DNA of 64,000 nt, taken from Prunella strophiata (taxonomy: Eukaryota; Chordata; Aves; Passeriformes; Prunellidae). The stretch is taken from contig JAZBQD010000005.1 in the NCBI GenBank assembly GCA_036583965.1, forward strand, positions 1,413,456 through 1,477,455, read 5' to 3'. Of this stretch, positions 12,348 to 24,059 are shown one piece after another; the stretch's first letter is position 1, and every line of letters starts with the position of its first letter. The notes beneath the pieces are model-generated. The model worked only from the letters and a program-made list of their open reading frames with translations, had not been told where the DNA came from and did no database searches. A program made the translations under genes and the position numbers.

Positions 12348-13010
12348 ATGATGAGGACCACCCCAGCCCACAGAGAGTAGGGCATGACTTTCCCCAAGGC
12401 TAGAAGGCCAAAGGGACTGTCCAGCTCTGCAGAGCAGGCCCATCCCTCACATGGACCTGGTGGTTCTGTCAGCTTCCTCACGTCGTCCCATTGCTCAGCT
12501 GTCAAATCCAGGCCCACCCGTAGGTAACCAAGTGCCCAAACCTCACACACACTGCTGTGTCCTGCTTCTCCCAGAGGGAATGAAAACAAGAGGGAAGAAT
12601 TTGTCCTAGAGGGTCTGAAGCACAATCTTCTGCAGGTGTGGACTTGTGTCTCTCCCTTGGAGCTGCCACTGATCAGAACTGAATGCTGATTAGGGCAATG
12701 TGAAAAATCAACTCAATTATAAGAATTCTACCATTTGCAACAAACCAGGAGGTGAATTCCTCCACAAGATCTGTGAGGAGCCATGATGAGGGTGAAGTCC
12801 TTCTGTACAGGACACAGATGGTCACTGGCCCGTCCAAATGCTGCTGATTAAGGAGCCCACAGGGGTGATTTTATCTGCATTAATCCTCAGAAGCACACAA
12901 TGCCTGCCCCTGCCTGGACATAAACCAGGAGCTTTCTTGTACTGGTTCCCACCAGGAATGACATTTTCATCCCTGTTTCTGGAGCCAAACTGAGACTTTT
13001 AAAAATCTTT

Positions 13011-13016
13011 AATAAA
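13011..13016 (+). terminator. Poly(A) signal of IFIT-family gene
   Basis: AATAAA, followed within about 30 bp by T/GT-rich sequence (gatttctccttgctggtgtcttcc). It would give a 3' UTR of about 690 bp after the stop at 12345-12347. A further AATAAA at about 13,900 could be an alternative. Confidence 0.5.
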
Positions 13017-13039
13017 TATTTCTCTGCATGATTTCTCCT

Positions 13040-14660
13040 TGCTGGTGTCTTCCTTGCAGCCTGAAGCATTCAGAGCATGGAATACCAAAGATCCACCCTC
13101 CTCTCACTGTCACTAGACAATTCCACTTGGAATTTGTGCCCTTACCTGCAGCCACAGGTGGGCATCCCCCATCCCAGTCATGTGCCCAAGCACTGCCAGG
13201 GTCACCTCTGTGCCCAGCAGTACCTGAGTCGGGGGTGGCTTCCTCAGATGTCCCCAAACCTACCTGTCCTCACAGAGGAGTGCCACAGGGCCCAGGGCAG
13301 ATGTCCCTCAGCAGGTCCCACCAACAGTGACAGTGTTTCTGCTGCAGTGAGGAACAGGCAAGGACCAGGTCTGGGAGAAGATGCTCCAGGAAACGACCAA
13401 GTGTGCCCAGAACCAGAATTTGGGTAAGGAGAACACACCTTAGTGCCCCTCTCATGCACACCTGGTGTGTCTGAGAACCCAGGGCCAGAAAGTCCCCCTT
13501 GCTCAGGGGCCCCAGCAGTGGGTCAGCACCAGTGTGCAAACACTTCACCCCCCAGACCTCAAAATCAAGGGGAAAGAGAAACACCCCAGGCCAGCACACC
13601 TACCCTGGGCTATTTCACCTCTTTCACCTCCCAACACAACAGTGGGGACCAAACCTGTCATCCTCCCTTCATCCCCTGGACCCAGGAGCCACAGCCCAGG
13701 GCAGGATCCTGCCCCCAGCAGCAAAGCTGGCTGGGATCAGTCCTTGGGGCAGAGAGCAGCCCCTCAGCCTCCAGTGAGGCCACACATGCCTGGGTGAAAA
13801 TACACAAGTTAAAACCACGAGCCAGAGAACACAAAACTGGGGGTCATGTAAAACATCAGGATTTACTGAACTGCACAGTCAGGACAGTTTTCCAAAGCTC
13901 AATAAAATCAGCTACTTGATAAACTCGTGTGTAGTGGCACAGGTGTCTTCACACAGCACTGGGCAAAGTCCCAGATCCTTGCCTGGGAAAGCAGAATTCC
14001 CACCCCCACTGAATCCCCCTCCCTCCCCTCACCAGCATGAGCAGCACTAATTCCTTTGGGATACCCAGGAATCCTTTTGGCTTTGCATCTACACCCTCCT
14101 CTAAGGAATCCAGCCCTTGCAAACACAGTACCAGGAAATGTTCCTTCAGAGGAACCACAGTCCATTGAAGAGAGGCTTTTGCCCACCAGCCCAGTCCAAC
14201 ACTGCCATCCTCAGGATTCCAGCTGCACCACCAGCCAGGTGGGACAGACTGTGCTGATGGGAAGCCTGGATTCTGACAAAGTTCAGACACTGCTGTGCCA
14301 AGAGAATCCTAAGGAGTCCTAAAAACCCCAACCAACTGACCCTCATTTTGTGACTGCCCTACTTCACACAGGGAGAAAAACAGATGTTAGTGAAAATGCC
14401 AATTCTCTAGAGTTTTTTTTAATGATTAACACTGAACAAAATCCTGCTTGTTACTGTCTTCACCAATACTACATTCAGCACAGCATTAGATAATAAAAAT
14501 AAATTGCACTATAAAATCCCATTAAAAGTCTCAGTTAAGCTGAAAGATAAAAGGCAAAACATTATTTCATATAAGCTGTCAGGGGCCATGGAGACAATCT
14601 GTATTTCTTCTACTTGTGAGCATTGGTGTGCAAATGCCAGGACAAGACCAACTCCCAGGT
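13040..14660. other. Gap between convergent IFIT and RACGAP1 genes
   Basis: The two genes face each other. The right part (about 13,860-14,660) is probably RACGAP1 3' UTR, because on the minus strand it follows the stop without an obvious signal. An AGTAAA variant poly(A) signal on the minus strand (13862-13867) is the best candidate end. No separate gene is recognised. Confidence 0.4.
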
Positions 14661-14662
14661 CT

Positions 14663-17600
14663 TCACTTCAGCATAGGAGAGGCAAAGAAGTTACCCTGAT
14701 GCCCAAACTGGGTTGTTGACTTGCTTTTGCTCCCAAATCTAATTCAAGAGAAAACACAAGAATATCAGTTTGGAATTCTGGACACAGAGGTCCAACACTC
14801 TCCCTTTTCCAGGGAACATTCACCCAAATTTCACCCACCTCCCAAACAATGCTCCTCTCCCTACCATGAGAGGATGTTCCTCACCCAAATCTGCTGCTCC
14901 CACAGCACAGATTAAGGGAGGGTTCACTGAGTAGTAAGTGCAGGCTGCCCCCAAATGTCTCAGTTTTCTTAGAGCACCCAAAATCACCTGCAGTCATCCC
15001 AAACACATGGCATGACAGCATCCCCTGGCACTTACTTGGGGGTGGTCTTGCTGAAGGTGGAGCGGACCCTCTGGGACAGGGAGCTGGATGAGGGTGTTTT
15101 GGAGAGCTGGTGCTCTGGGGTGGTGAGAGGTCCCAGGATGCTCACTGCCAAAAGAGAGCAGCACAGTGTGGGGACAGCTGAAGTTTTCTTTGCCATGCAG
15201 GGAACATCAGGCATTCCCTGGCATCTGTGAAAAGCACTAGACAAATCTGGTGTTTCCTGGCACACTTTGCTTTTCCCTCTGCCTCCATGAAATGAGGAGT
15301 GGCTGGCTTGGAGAGCCTCACAGGCTGCTTGGATTGAGGGTTGATGTTTTTAGTAACAGAGCAGAAGGCAGGATTACCTTGAACCTCAGGTGTCCGTGGA
15401 GTGGAGTAGGCGTTGGTGTTCTCAATCACGTGTGCTGGGTCGATGTTCTCCTGCTCCACCATCATCAGCTGGCTCCAGTAGTCCATGGGCAGCAGCAGGA
15501 GTCTCTCCACCACCTACAGAGACACCTGTGAGTCACTGATCACAGAATCATGGAGTGGTTTGGGTTGGGAGAGAGAAAATCACCAAGTTGGTCCTACCTT
15601 GGGCTGACGCTTCGTGTCTTGCAGCAGGGTCATGGGGTCAGGATCTGGTACCGCGTGGGCGACTATTGTGGGGCCAAAGACTTTGGCCAAATTGGAGATG
15701 TCCATTTTGGTGTCTGGGCTCTGAGCCACCCTGCATCAAAAGAAATTAAGAAAGAATGTAGCTTCTCCCCTTCACTTGTGATCCAAGTCCCCTGTCCCAT
15801 ACACACTTGGCCTCTGAGTGAGCAGGTTTGCTCCAGAATGAAGACTTCATGCTCACAAGCAGTAACCAGACCCAATTAGAAGAAGCACTGGGGTAACCTT
15901 CCCCTTTCAGATCACAGAATGGTTTGGGTTGGGAGGAACCTTTGAGATCACCTGGTTCCAACCCCTCTGTCCATCAGAATGTACCTCTGCAGGTGGACCA
16001 TGAGGAAAGCCAAGGTGTCCCTATTGGCCTGAGGAAGTTCTCCAACTGCTTGGTACATAGCAGCGATGCTGTTATCCTCATCCGGGATTTCTAGCAGGAA
16101 AAAAATAATATTTAGACCTAAGAAAGTGCTCCCCAGAAGCTGCAATATTCCCCTCACAGCCACAGCTACTCTGAGAAATAAAGAAGCCAGAAACTTCTCA
16201 GGCTATGCTAATAATCTTGTATCCTGCTTGACTAGAACTCAGGCACATAGAGGACCACGGCCTGCTGGTTCACTTGACAGCAAAATCACAACCCCTGAAC
16301 CTCAGGAAAGAGCTGGAGATGTCCCACAGCAATTCCTCACCTGCAGCTTCCATGAAAGTCTTGTTTAACCGGAAAGTGAGCAGGGGCTCTTTCAGGCTGC
16401 GCAGGAAGTCCTTGAGAAGGCCGCAGATGGCGTGGATATCATCCACCTTACTGAGCAAAGGAATGTTCTTTGCTCTGAGAAACTTTTCCTTCAGTTCCCT
16501 CACCGTCTTGTCACAGCCAGAGATGCGGTAAATGCCTGTCTGTTGGCACAAAGCTTGGCTCAGAGGAGGAGGTCAACTGGTTGTCTTCCATCCCCACCTT
16601 CTCCCCACACCCTGAGTCACCCACTAAGCAGCACAATGCACACCATAAATAAGGGATATTTGGGTTAACAATTTGCTTCCCTAACACCACAACCCATTTC
16701 ATTAGCACTGTTTCACACCTCATTTTCTTCTTACCTCATGCAGCCCTCGTTGCTCAATCTCATTAACACAGTGCACAATGATGGAAGGGATCATTGGAGG
16801 AGTAGAAGGGACAAAATCCATCAAGGTGCCCTAAAAGGCAGAAGGGAAAGTAGAAAAAAAAAGATGGATTCAGTCACCAAGACATGGAAAATACTCTCTC
16901 AGGAATTCACAGCAAGATCTATAGTCTGAAAACAAGAATTGTTGCTCTTCTCAGGACTGATGAAGAAACATCACATCCATCAGCACAACGCTGCATCGCC
17001 TGCCCAGAGCTGCCACCTTCCCCACTCAACGCCCTCCCACTATCACACCCCTACACCCCCTCCCTGCTTGTGCAATGATGCATTAGCGAGCTTGTTTGCA
17101 TGTCATTATGCAGCTCTGAGCAACAGGAGCTTTGCTGGGGAAGGCAGCCCTGGAGCTGAGCAAGTCCCAAGCCAGGGTGGCCCTGACCCACCTCCCCGAT
17201 GCGGACCGGAGTGCCCGTCAGCGTGGGGATGCAGGGCAGGGGGCAGCGCTCCCGGCACTCGGGGTGAGCCACCACCCGGCAGTCTCTGCACTTCAGGGAG
17301 ATCTTCCCAAACTTGACTCTCTTTCCACATGGGACACACGATTCTGGCTTGATAACCTGGAGATCCAGAGCACACAGACGGGAGAGATTAGTGCAGTGTA
17401 GTAACTCGGCAGCAATGAAACTGGGCAACAGTTCTGTGATCCATGCAGGTAACTGGTACAGGTCATATTGACCTGAGACTAGTCATAGAATCATGGAATA
17501 GCCTGAATTGGAAGAGAGCCACAGAGATCATCAGTGCAGCTCCTGGCCTTGCACAGACACCCCAACAATCCCACCCTGTGCATCCCTGGGAGTGTTGTCC

Positions 17601-20600
17601 AAACTCTCCTGGAGCTCTGGCAGCCTTGGGGCCATGCCCATCCCCCTGTTCTCTGGGAGAAGAACCTTTTCCCAATATCCAACCTAAACCTCCCTTGACA
17701 CAGCTGGCAGCCTTTTATCACACACATTCCAAGATGGAAGGAGATGCTTTTCCAAGCTGCTCCTGCCTGTAGACCCACCGTCTTTGAAACAAAGTCATGC
17801 AGCCTCACTCCCCCATTGTGCTGCGGGGTGCTGGAACCATCAGTGTCCTGCTTGGACTCCAGCTGCTTACTGCCTATGCTGGACTCGCTGTTCCAGGGCT
17901 GCAAAGGACCTGGAAGACACAAGAGGAAGAGGCTGCAATCACCCTCTGCCCCCAAAAGCATGGGCATTGTAAAGCAGAAGCAGCTGCCAGGTCCTGGGAG
18001 GAGTAATGAACATTTCAGGATAACCTGTGTAGATGTGTTGGGACAGGATGGGGACGTTACACCTACCGCTCTTCCTCCGGCTCCTCCGAGGGTAAGGCAC
18101 AGTCTGGATGGTGGAAATGGCTTCAATTGGGCCACCATCGTTGGGGACCATCACAGTGGTCTTTGCTACTATGGATTCATTAGCCTGGAATGACAAATAC
18201 ACCAGTGACAGGAGTGCTGACAGATCATGGGAGTTCCAGCAGCCCTGGAAACAGGCAGGAGCTGTGGCCAGGTGTACACAAACCCAGCTGTGACCACCAT
18301 ACCTGGTCTGCTGTGTTGCTAATGGATCTGGATTTCTTCTGAGGAGCTGGGGGGCCTTCAGCAAACTGCCTGGAAGAGCGCTGAAAAGAGAGCACGTTCT
18401 TGTCTCAAAGCAGGAATGCTGTTCCCTTGGCATTTCACTGGCCCAGGATGACCAGAAGGACTGAACACTTCATGCATCTGTGGTGCATGCAGACAAGTCC
18501 TTCATGGGCACCTCTGCTTCGTGGCTACCTTGGAGGTGCCAGGAAGAATTAGGGAACCTCTTTCAAGTAATTTTCCTAGCCAGCTTTATAATTCAGAAAA
18601 AAAAAGAAACCTGATCTATGAAAGGAGGACAAAAAAGCCCCAATAAACCCATGGACTGCACACACAAAAACCAGGAACTAAGCAAGCCCCAGACTCTTCC
18701 CAGCTCCATTAGGTGATGGTTTCAGGCTCTTTCCCACCTGTATCTCCTGCAGATTAAAGCAGAATGAGCACAAGCTCCTTTACAGAATAGAAAAATGTTA
18801 ACTTCATACACCATTTTCCCCTATTCTGGGAGCTGTTAATAATCCCCAAGTGTTTTCTTGGAACCCCAGACTGTAACAGCACAGGATATACAGAACTCCA
18901 CTAATTTTCAGCAAACAAATAACAACATCAGACCTCAATTTCAATCTAAGCCCCCACAGCAGCAGCACAGCCATGCAAGGTCTGACTGTGTTTAGTGGCT
19001 CAGAGGTCACTACAGGTGGCTGTGAGGTGACAGATGGTGGCATTGTGGCAGCCGGGGGGGAACAACGGAAACTATGTGACAGGAACAATTGAACAATACC
19101 CGCTTCTCTCTCCTCTTCAGCCTGACAGCTTTCACCACCGAGGAATCCCAGTCCTGGGGGAAATACACAGCACTGGTTAACGACAAATACCACACAGCCC
19201 CTGGCCAGGGCTTTCATCAAATTTTAGCCAACAGCACACCCGGGAAATGCAAATCAGCTCAGCCAGGTTAATATCCCAGTAATCTAAACACAAAGGGTCT
19301 CTGGAGATCAACCCCCTCCCCTCGGGCTTTACAGGGGAGGAGAACTTCAGAAATGGAGCTACATTACCAGTGAGTCATCGCTCTTGTCAAAGCTGATGTC
19401 TGACAGAATTGAGCCAGATTCATCTATTGTAGACAGCCTAAAAAACAAAAATTAGAAGAAGCTTGTATCAGTTTGGCTTTCAGTCAGTCACGGTTCCAGA
19501 ACAATCCCACTGACTCAGAGGAGCCGTATTTTAAAGCGGAACAAAAAGGGAAACTGTTGACACGGGTGAGGAACGTGTCACAGGGCCGACAGCCGGATTG
19601 ATGCCTGACACCTCGGATAAAATGCTGTTTCCCTACCTTTTGTTGCCTGCACCTCCCACAGAAGCCTGTGGCCTGTTCAGGAAGGCAAGGACAGACTTCT
19701 GCTCCTCGCTGAGCTGGATGCTGCCAGGAGGCATCACACATGAGCAGCTCCCGAATCAGCTGGATTTGCCGCTCCTGTGAGCACAGATATCATCAGCAGC
19801 TGGATACGCCGTGTTTAATTACTGTAAGACCCGACCGAGTGCTTGAGATACCAGAGATAAGCTCTCAGAACTTGTGTCAATGGACTGCTAATGGCTGCAG
19901 GCAGGTAATGGCAGCTCAGACAGGTAATGGCAGCTCAGCTCTATCAGCAGCCAGTCTCCTTTCCCAGATCAAAGCAGAAGGCTGCTCCAAGGAGCCGAGC
20001 CAATTCCTTGCTTTTTATTTTTCCTTTCCTCCCCGAGAGTGCCAGTCCTTATTTGCCACTGATCAATGCAGTTTAATCGCCTTGTCTCCACACTCTCAAG
20101 AGCTGATGGGTAACACAGGAATTACTCACCAGCTTCTCACAGTCCATTTCAGCTTTTTGCCTCCGTTTGATCTCCACATCCACCTGATTGCGGGCGTGTT
20201 TCAGCTTCACGTCCAGGGCACTGCGCTCAGCTTCTGTCTTCATGAGGAGATCCTTGTACCTGCTGAGCTCCTGCTCTGCTTTCTGCCATTTCCTCCGGTT
20301 CTCCTCAAAGTTCTTGGCTAACTGAATAAACTCTGGGGAGAGAACACGTGAAGCTTTAGCTGGGCAAGCAGAGAAGCAGACAGTAGGTACCTGTTCACAC
20401 AGAATCCCAGGATTCCTGAGGTTGGAAAAGACCTCTAAGAGCACCAAGTCCAAGCTAATCCCCACCTTGTCACCCAGCTCAGAGCACTGAGTGACACATC
20501 CAGTCATTCCCTGGACACTTCCAGGGATGGAGACTCCTAACCTCCCTGGGCAGCCCCCTCCAATCCCTGACTGCTCTTTCCAGGAAGAAATTCTTCCTCC

Positions 20601-20954
20601 TGATGCCCAACTTGCCCCCAGCTGAGGCATGGAGAACCCAGCCTTTGGGCCAACCCAACCACACAAGAGATGTCCACGAGCTCTTTCATTTTTCAGACCA
20701 AGCCCTTCCTGTCAGCACCAGCCAGAAGAGCTGGAACACAACCCACTGTACAAAGAAAGACATGGCCCTGCACAGAGATTAGCTGGTACTTGATGTTTCT
20801 CCACAAAGGAAAAGCCCAGATCAGACTGGTTTTAGCATCTCCAGCAGATTTTTCAGGAACAAAACTCACGGCATTCGTTTCCTTCGCTCAGGAGCTCGGC
20901 CTGGCGCGTGAGCTGCTCGAACAGACCCCGCAGGTTCACCATGGCAATCTCCAT
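14663..20954 (-). CDS. RACGAP1: Rac GTPase-activating protein 1 (MgcRacGAP, centralspindlin subunit)
   Basis: Sixteen coding exons, all with GT/AG borders and matching phases: 20954-20870, 20332-20130, 19774-19637, 19437-19368, 19153-19100, 18380-18303, 18184-18067, 17909-17779, 17356-17192, 16830-16735, 16539-16341, 16090-15985, 15730-15598, 15513-15378, 15144-15036, 14738-14663. With one extra base removed in exon 3 they give 631 residues (human 632). Order: N-terminal coiled coil that binds KIF23/MKLP1; linker; C1 zinc finger beginning HDFVSKT with its Cys/His set; RhoGAP domain with the arginine finger in YRISGCD; C-terminal tail ending NFFASPMLK. It forms centralspindlin at the spindle midzone and controls RhoA/ECT2 during cytokinesis. 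Start: ATG at 20954, with a second in-frame Met five codons in; four bases of 5' UTR precede it in the same exon. Exon 3 carries a +1 frameshift (see findings), probably a sequence error. Confidence 0.95.
15540..15590 (-). mobile_element. Short CR1 3' terminus in RACGAP1 intron
   Basis: ATCACAGAATCATGGAGTGG followed by 'tttgggttgggagag' is the antisense CR1 3' terminus, which includes the CACAGAAT direct-repeat tail. It lies eight bases downstream (in gene direction) of the exon 15730-15598 donor. Confidence 0.75.
15905..15980 (-). mobile_element. CR1 3' terminus abutting a splice donor
   Basis: 'atcacagaatggtttgggttgggaggaacctttgagatcacctggttccaacccctctgtcca' is a CR1 3' end. In gene direction it starts within about ten bases of the RACGAP1 exon 16090-15985 donor, so intron bases from about +9 onward are CR1-derived. 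Confidence 0.85.
17484..17735 (-). mobile_element. CR1 LINE 3' fragment in RACGAP1 intron
   Basis: Antisense CR1 from its terminus 'catagaatcatggaatagcc' through 'agatcatcagtgcagctcctgg', 'agtgttgtccaaactctcctggagctctggcagccttgggg' to 'aatatccaacctaaacctccc'. It ends about 40 bp before the exon 17909-17779 donor. Confidence 0.85.
20396..20650 (-). mobile_element. CR1 LINE 3' fragment in RACGAP1 intron
   Basis: Antisense CR1: 'acagaatcccaggattcctgaggttggaaaagacctctaagagcaccaagtcc', 'gagcactgagtgacacatccagtcattccctggacacttccagggatggagactcc', 'ccctgggcagcccc', then 'caggaagaaattcttcctcctgatgccc'. It begins about 60 bp upstream of the exon 20332-20130 acceptor. Confidence 0.9.
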
Positions 20955-21700
20955 CCTCCTGCCAAAAACCACAGCTAAACGAGCAGCCCAGCCCTTCCCT
21001 CCCCACTCTGAGCAGAAACTAGCCCAAAGGAAAGAGAACCAGCCTCAGAGTTAGTGGCTGTAATGCTTTCAGGCGGGTTTGAGAAGCTGCACGAACAAAA
21101 CTCATGTTTTATGGAGATATATGCATCCACTTTTTCTCATTGGGAATGAAAATCCACAGCCCTCCACAGTTTATGGATAACAGAGCCTTGGAGAGAGGCA
21201 GATCTGCCCACCTCAGTGCTTCCACTATCCCCCAGCACAGCACAGAGGCTCAGAACCCAAGGCAGGATGAGGGATCCCAAGTCCTTCCCTTCAGAAAGGG
21301 TACAGAACACAGCCCATGCCCTGTCTACAAATAACTTGGTACTATATAGGCCACTAAAAACCTGCAAGTTTTCAGCACTTTGTAAGATAAAAATAGGAGC
21401 AACATTCCGGGGAATTTTAATACAGTTTTAAATTTAGCTGCATTTTAACTTACAGCTCCTCCTGCAAATAGCTGTTAAAATTCAACCAGTCAGCACATTT
21501 CTCTCAAACAGCAGCAACAACGGCATAAACAGAGGCAGCGAAGGGGAAAGTCTCCAGCTCAGCAAGACAGAAATGACTTCACGAATACGAGAGGTGGCAG
21601 GGGCAGGCAGGGCTGGGAAATGAGCCGGTGCTGGAAGGCTTGGGAGAGGTGCCAGCAGGGAGCACAACCCGCCAGCACAGAAGGTTGGAGCACTGTTCCA

Positions 21701-23724
21701 GGCTCCGGACCCCCCTGAGCCCCCGGTTCCCCTCAGCCCTCCGGACCCCCCTGAGCCCCCGGTTCCCCTCAGCCCTGCTCCGCCCGTGCCCGCACTAACC
21801 GAGCCCCCCTGGCTCCCCTCAGCCCTCCGGACCCCCCTGAGCCCCCGGTTCCCCTCAGCCCTCCGGACCCCCCTGAGCCCCCGGTTCCCCTCAGCCCTCC
21901 GGACCCCCCTGAGCCCCCGGTTCCCCTCAGCCCTCCGGACCCCCCTGAGCCCCCGGTTCCCCTCAGCCCTGCTCCGCCCGTGCCCGCACTAACCGAGCCC
22001 CCCTGGCTCCCCTCAGCCCTCCGGACCCCCCTGAGCCCCCGGTTCCCCTCAGCCCTGCTCCGCCCGTGCCCGCACTAACCGAGCCCCCCTGGCTCCCCTC
22101 AGCCCTCCGGACCCCCCTGAGCCCCCGGTTCCCCTCAGCCCTGCTCCGCCCGTGCCCGCACTAACCGAGCCCCCCTGGCTCCCCTCAGCCCTCCGGACCC
22201 CCCTGAGCCCCCGGTTCCCCTCAGCCCTGCTCCGCCCGTGCCCGCACTAACCGAGCCCCCCTGGCTCCCCTCAGCCCTCCGGACCCCCCTGAGCCCCCGG
22301 TTCCCCTCAGCCCTCCGGACCCCCCTGAGCCCCCGGTTCCCCTCAGCCCTCCGGACCCCCCTGAGCCCCCGGTTCCCCTCAGCCCTCCGGACCCCCCTGA
22401 GCCCCCGGTTCCCCTCAGCCCTGCTCCGCCCGTGCCCGCACTAACCGAGCCCCCCTGGCTCCCCTCAGCCCTCCGGACCCCCCTGAGCCCCCGGTTCCCC
22501 TCAGCCCTCCGGACCCCCCTGAGCCCCCGGTTCCCCTCAGCCCTCCGGACCCCCCTGAGCCCCCGGTTCCCCTCAGCCCTGCTCCGCCCGTGCCCGCACT
22601 AACCGAGCCCCCCTGGCTCCCCTCAGCCCTCCGGACCCCCCTGAGCCCCCGGTTCCCCTCAGCCCTGCTCCGCCCGTGCCCGCACTAACCGAGCCCCCCT
22701 GGCTCCCCTCAGCCCTCCGGACCCCCCTGAGCCCCCGGTTCCCCTCAGCCCTGCTCCGCCCGTGCCCGCACTAACCGAGCCCCCCTGGCTCCCCTCAGCC
22801 CTCCGGACCCCCCTGAGCCCCCGGTTCCCCTCAGCCCTGCTCCGCCCGTGCCCGCACTAACCGAGCCCCCCTGGCTCCCCTCAGCCCTCCGGACCCCCCT
22901 GAGCCCCCGGTTCCCCTCAGCCCTGCTCCGCCCGTGCCCGCACTAACCGAGCCCCCCTGGCTCCCCTCAGCCCTCCGGACCCCCCTGAGCCCCCGGTTCC
23001 CCTCAGCCCTCCGGACCCCCCTGAGCCCCCGGTTCCCCTCAGCCCTGCTCCGCCCGTGCCCGCACTAACCGAGCCCCCCTGGCTCCCCTCAGCCCTCCGG
23101 ACCCCCCTGAGCCCCCGGTTCCCCTCAGCCCTGCTCCGCCCGTGCCCGCACTAACCGAGCCCCCCTGGCTCCCCTCAGCCCTCCGGACCCCCCTGAGCCC
23201 CCGGTTCCCCTCAGCCCTGCTCCGCCCGTGCCCGCACTAACCGAGCCCCCCTGGCTCCCCTCAGCCCTCCGGACCCCCCTGAGCCCCCGGTTCCCCTCAG
23301 CCCTCCGGACCCCCCTGAGCCCCCGGTTCCCCTCAGCCCTCCGGACCCCCCTGAGCCCCCGGTTCCCCTCAGCCCTCCGGACCCCCCTGAGCCCCCGGTT
23401 CCCCTCAGCCCTCCGGACCCCCCTGAGCCCCCGGTTCCCCTCAGCCCTCCGGACCCCCCTGAGCCCCCGGTTCCCCTCAGCCCTCCGGACCCCCCTGAGC
23501 CCCCGGTTCCCCTCAGCCCTCCGGACCCCCCTGAGCCCCCGGTTCCCCTCAGCCCTCCGGACCCCCCTGAGCCCCCGGTTCCCCTCAGCCCTGCTCCGCC
23601 CGTGCCCGCACTAACCGAGCCCCCCTGGCTCCCCTCAGCCCTCCGGACCCCCCTGAGCCCCCGGTTCCCCTCAGCCCTGCTCCGCCCGTCCCCGCACTTA
23701 CCGAGCCCCCCCGGCTCCCCTCAG
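21701..23724. repeat. Two-unit minisatellite in RACGAP1 intron 1
   Basis: Exactly 2,024 bp tile into 34 copies of a 36-bp unit A (CCCTCCGGACCCCCCTGAGC...CCCCTCAG) and 16 copies of a 50-bp unit B (CCCTGCTCCGCCCGTGCCCG...CCCCTCAG). Runs of A between single B units are 2,4,1,1,1,4,3,1,1,1,1,2,1,1,9,1, read left to right. Copies are almost identical; the first A and the last B are the variant edge copies. The array lies between the noncoding first exon and coding exon 1 of RACGAP1. Open frames inside it are repeat artefacts. Confidence 0.95.
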
Positions 23725-23850
23725 GCTCCCTCACCTGGGCCGCGGCTCCGGCGGCGCGCGCAGCCCCAACGGCCCCGCGCTCCGGTTTGAATCCGCGCCG
23801 CCAGCCAATCCCCGCGCGCCCCGGCTCCCCCCCTTCCTCCCGGCCTCTCA
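23702..23850 (-). other. RACGAP1: RACGAP1 noncoding first exon region
   Basis: On the minus strand two good splice donors lie just downstream of the promoter motifs: CCCAG|GTGAGG (exon end 23735) and CTCG|GTAAGTG (exon end 23702). Coding exon 1 has only four 5' UTR bases before its ATG, so an upstream noncoding exon is required, and this CpG-rich block is its likely source. The exact transcription start and the donor in use are not known. Confidence 0.55.
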
Positions 23851-24050
23851 TTGGCTGCGCTCAGCGGGCTCCTGAAGCCAGCCCGGCGCCATGTCTGCTG
23901 AGGGCGCGGCCTGCCTGCTCGGCGGGGCCGGGCGTGGGGCGCCACCGCGAGCGCGCTGAAACCGCCCGGGCGCCATCTTTGCAGCTGGCGGCAGCGCGCG
24001 TTGCTTAGCAACGGGGACGCCGGGAGGGCCCGGGACCCTCAGGCCTGGGC
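23735..24050. other. CpG island
   Basis: Dense CpG (ccgcggctccggcggcgcgc, gcgagcgcgctgaaaccgcc, ggcagcgcgcgttgc) around the RACGAP1 start. A short plus-strand frame begins at 23891 but reaches a stop after about 22 codons and looks like no known protein. I see no divergent partner gene. Confidence 0.7.
23786..23854 (-). promoter_or_regulatory. RACGAP1: RACGAP1 promoter: two CCAAT boxes and a CHR-like motif
   Basis: In gene direction the order is CCAAT (plus-strand ATTGG at 23850-23854), an inverted CCAAT 45 bp on (CCAAT at 23805-23809), and TTCAAA/TTTGAA 18 bp further (23786-23791). Paired NF-Y CCAAT boxes followed by a CHR element are the known layout of G2/M genes controlled by DREAM/MMB. 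That fits a cytokinesis gene. Sites are seen; function is inferred from the family of promoters. Confidence 0.5.
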
Positions 24051-24059
24051 CTGCTCCTT

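Noticed and set aside
21786..23614. Repeated MPALTEPPWLPSALRTPLSP open frames
   Set aside because: Translation of the A/B minisatellite in RACGAP1 intron 1.
23891..23960. Possible divergent gene starting ATGTCTGCTGAG
   Set aside because: The frame stops after about 22 codons, has no good donor in frame, and matches nothing I recognise.
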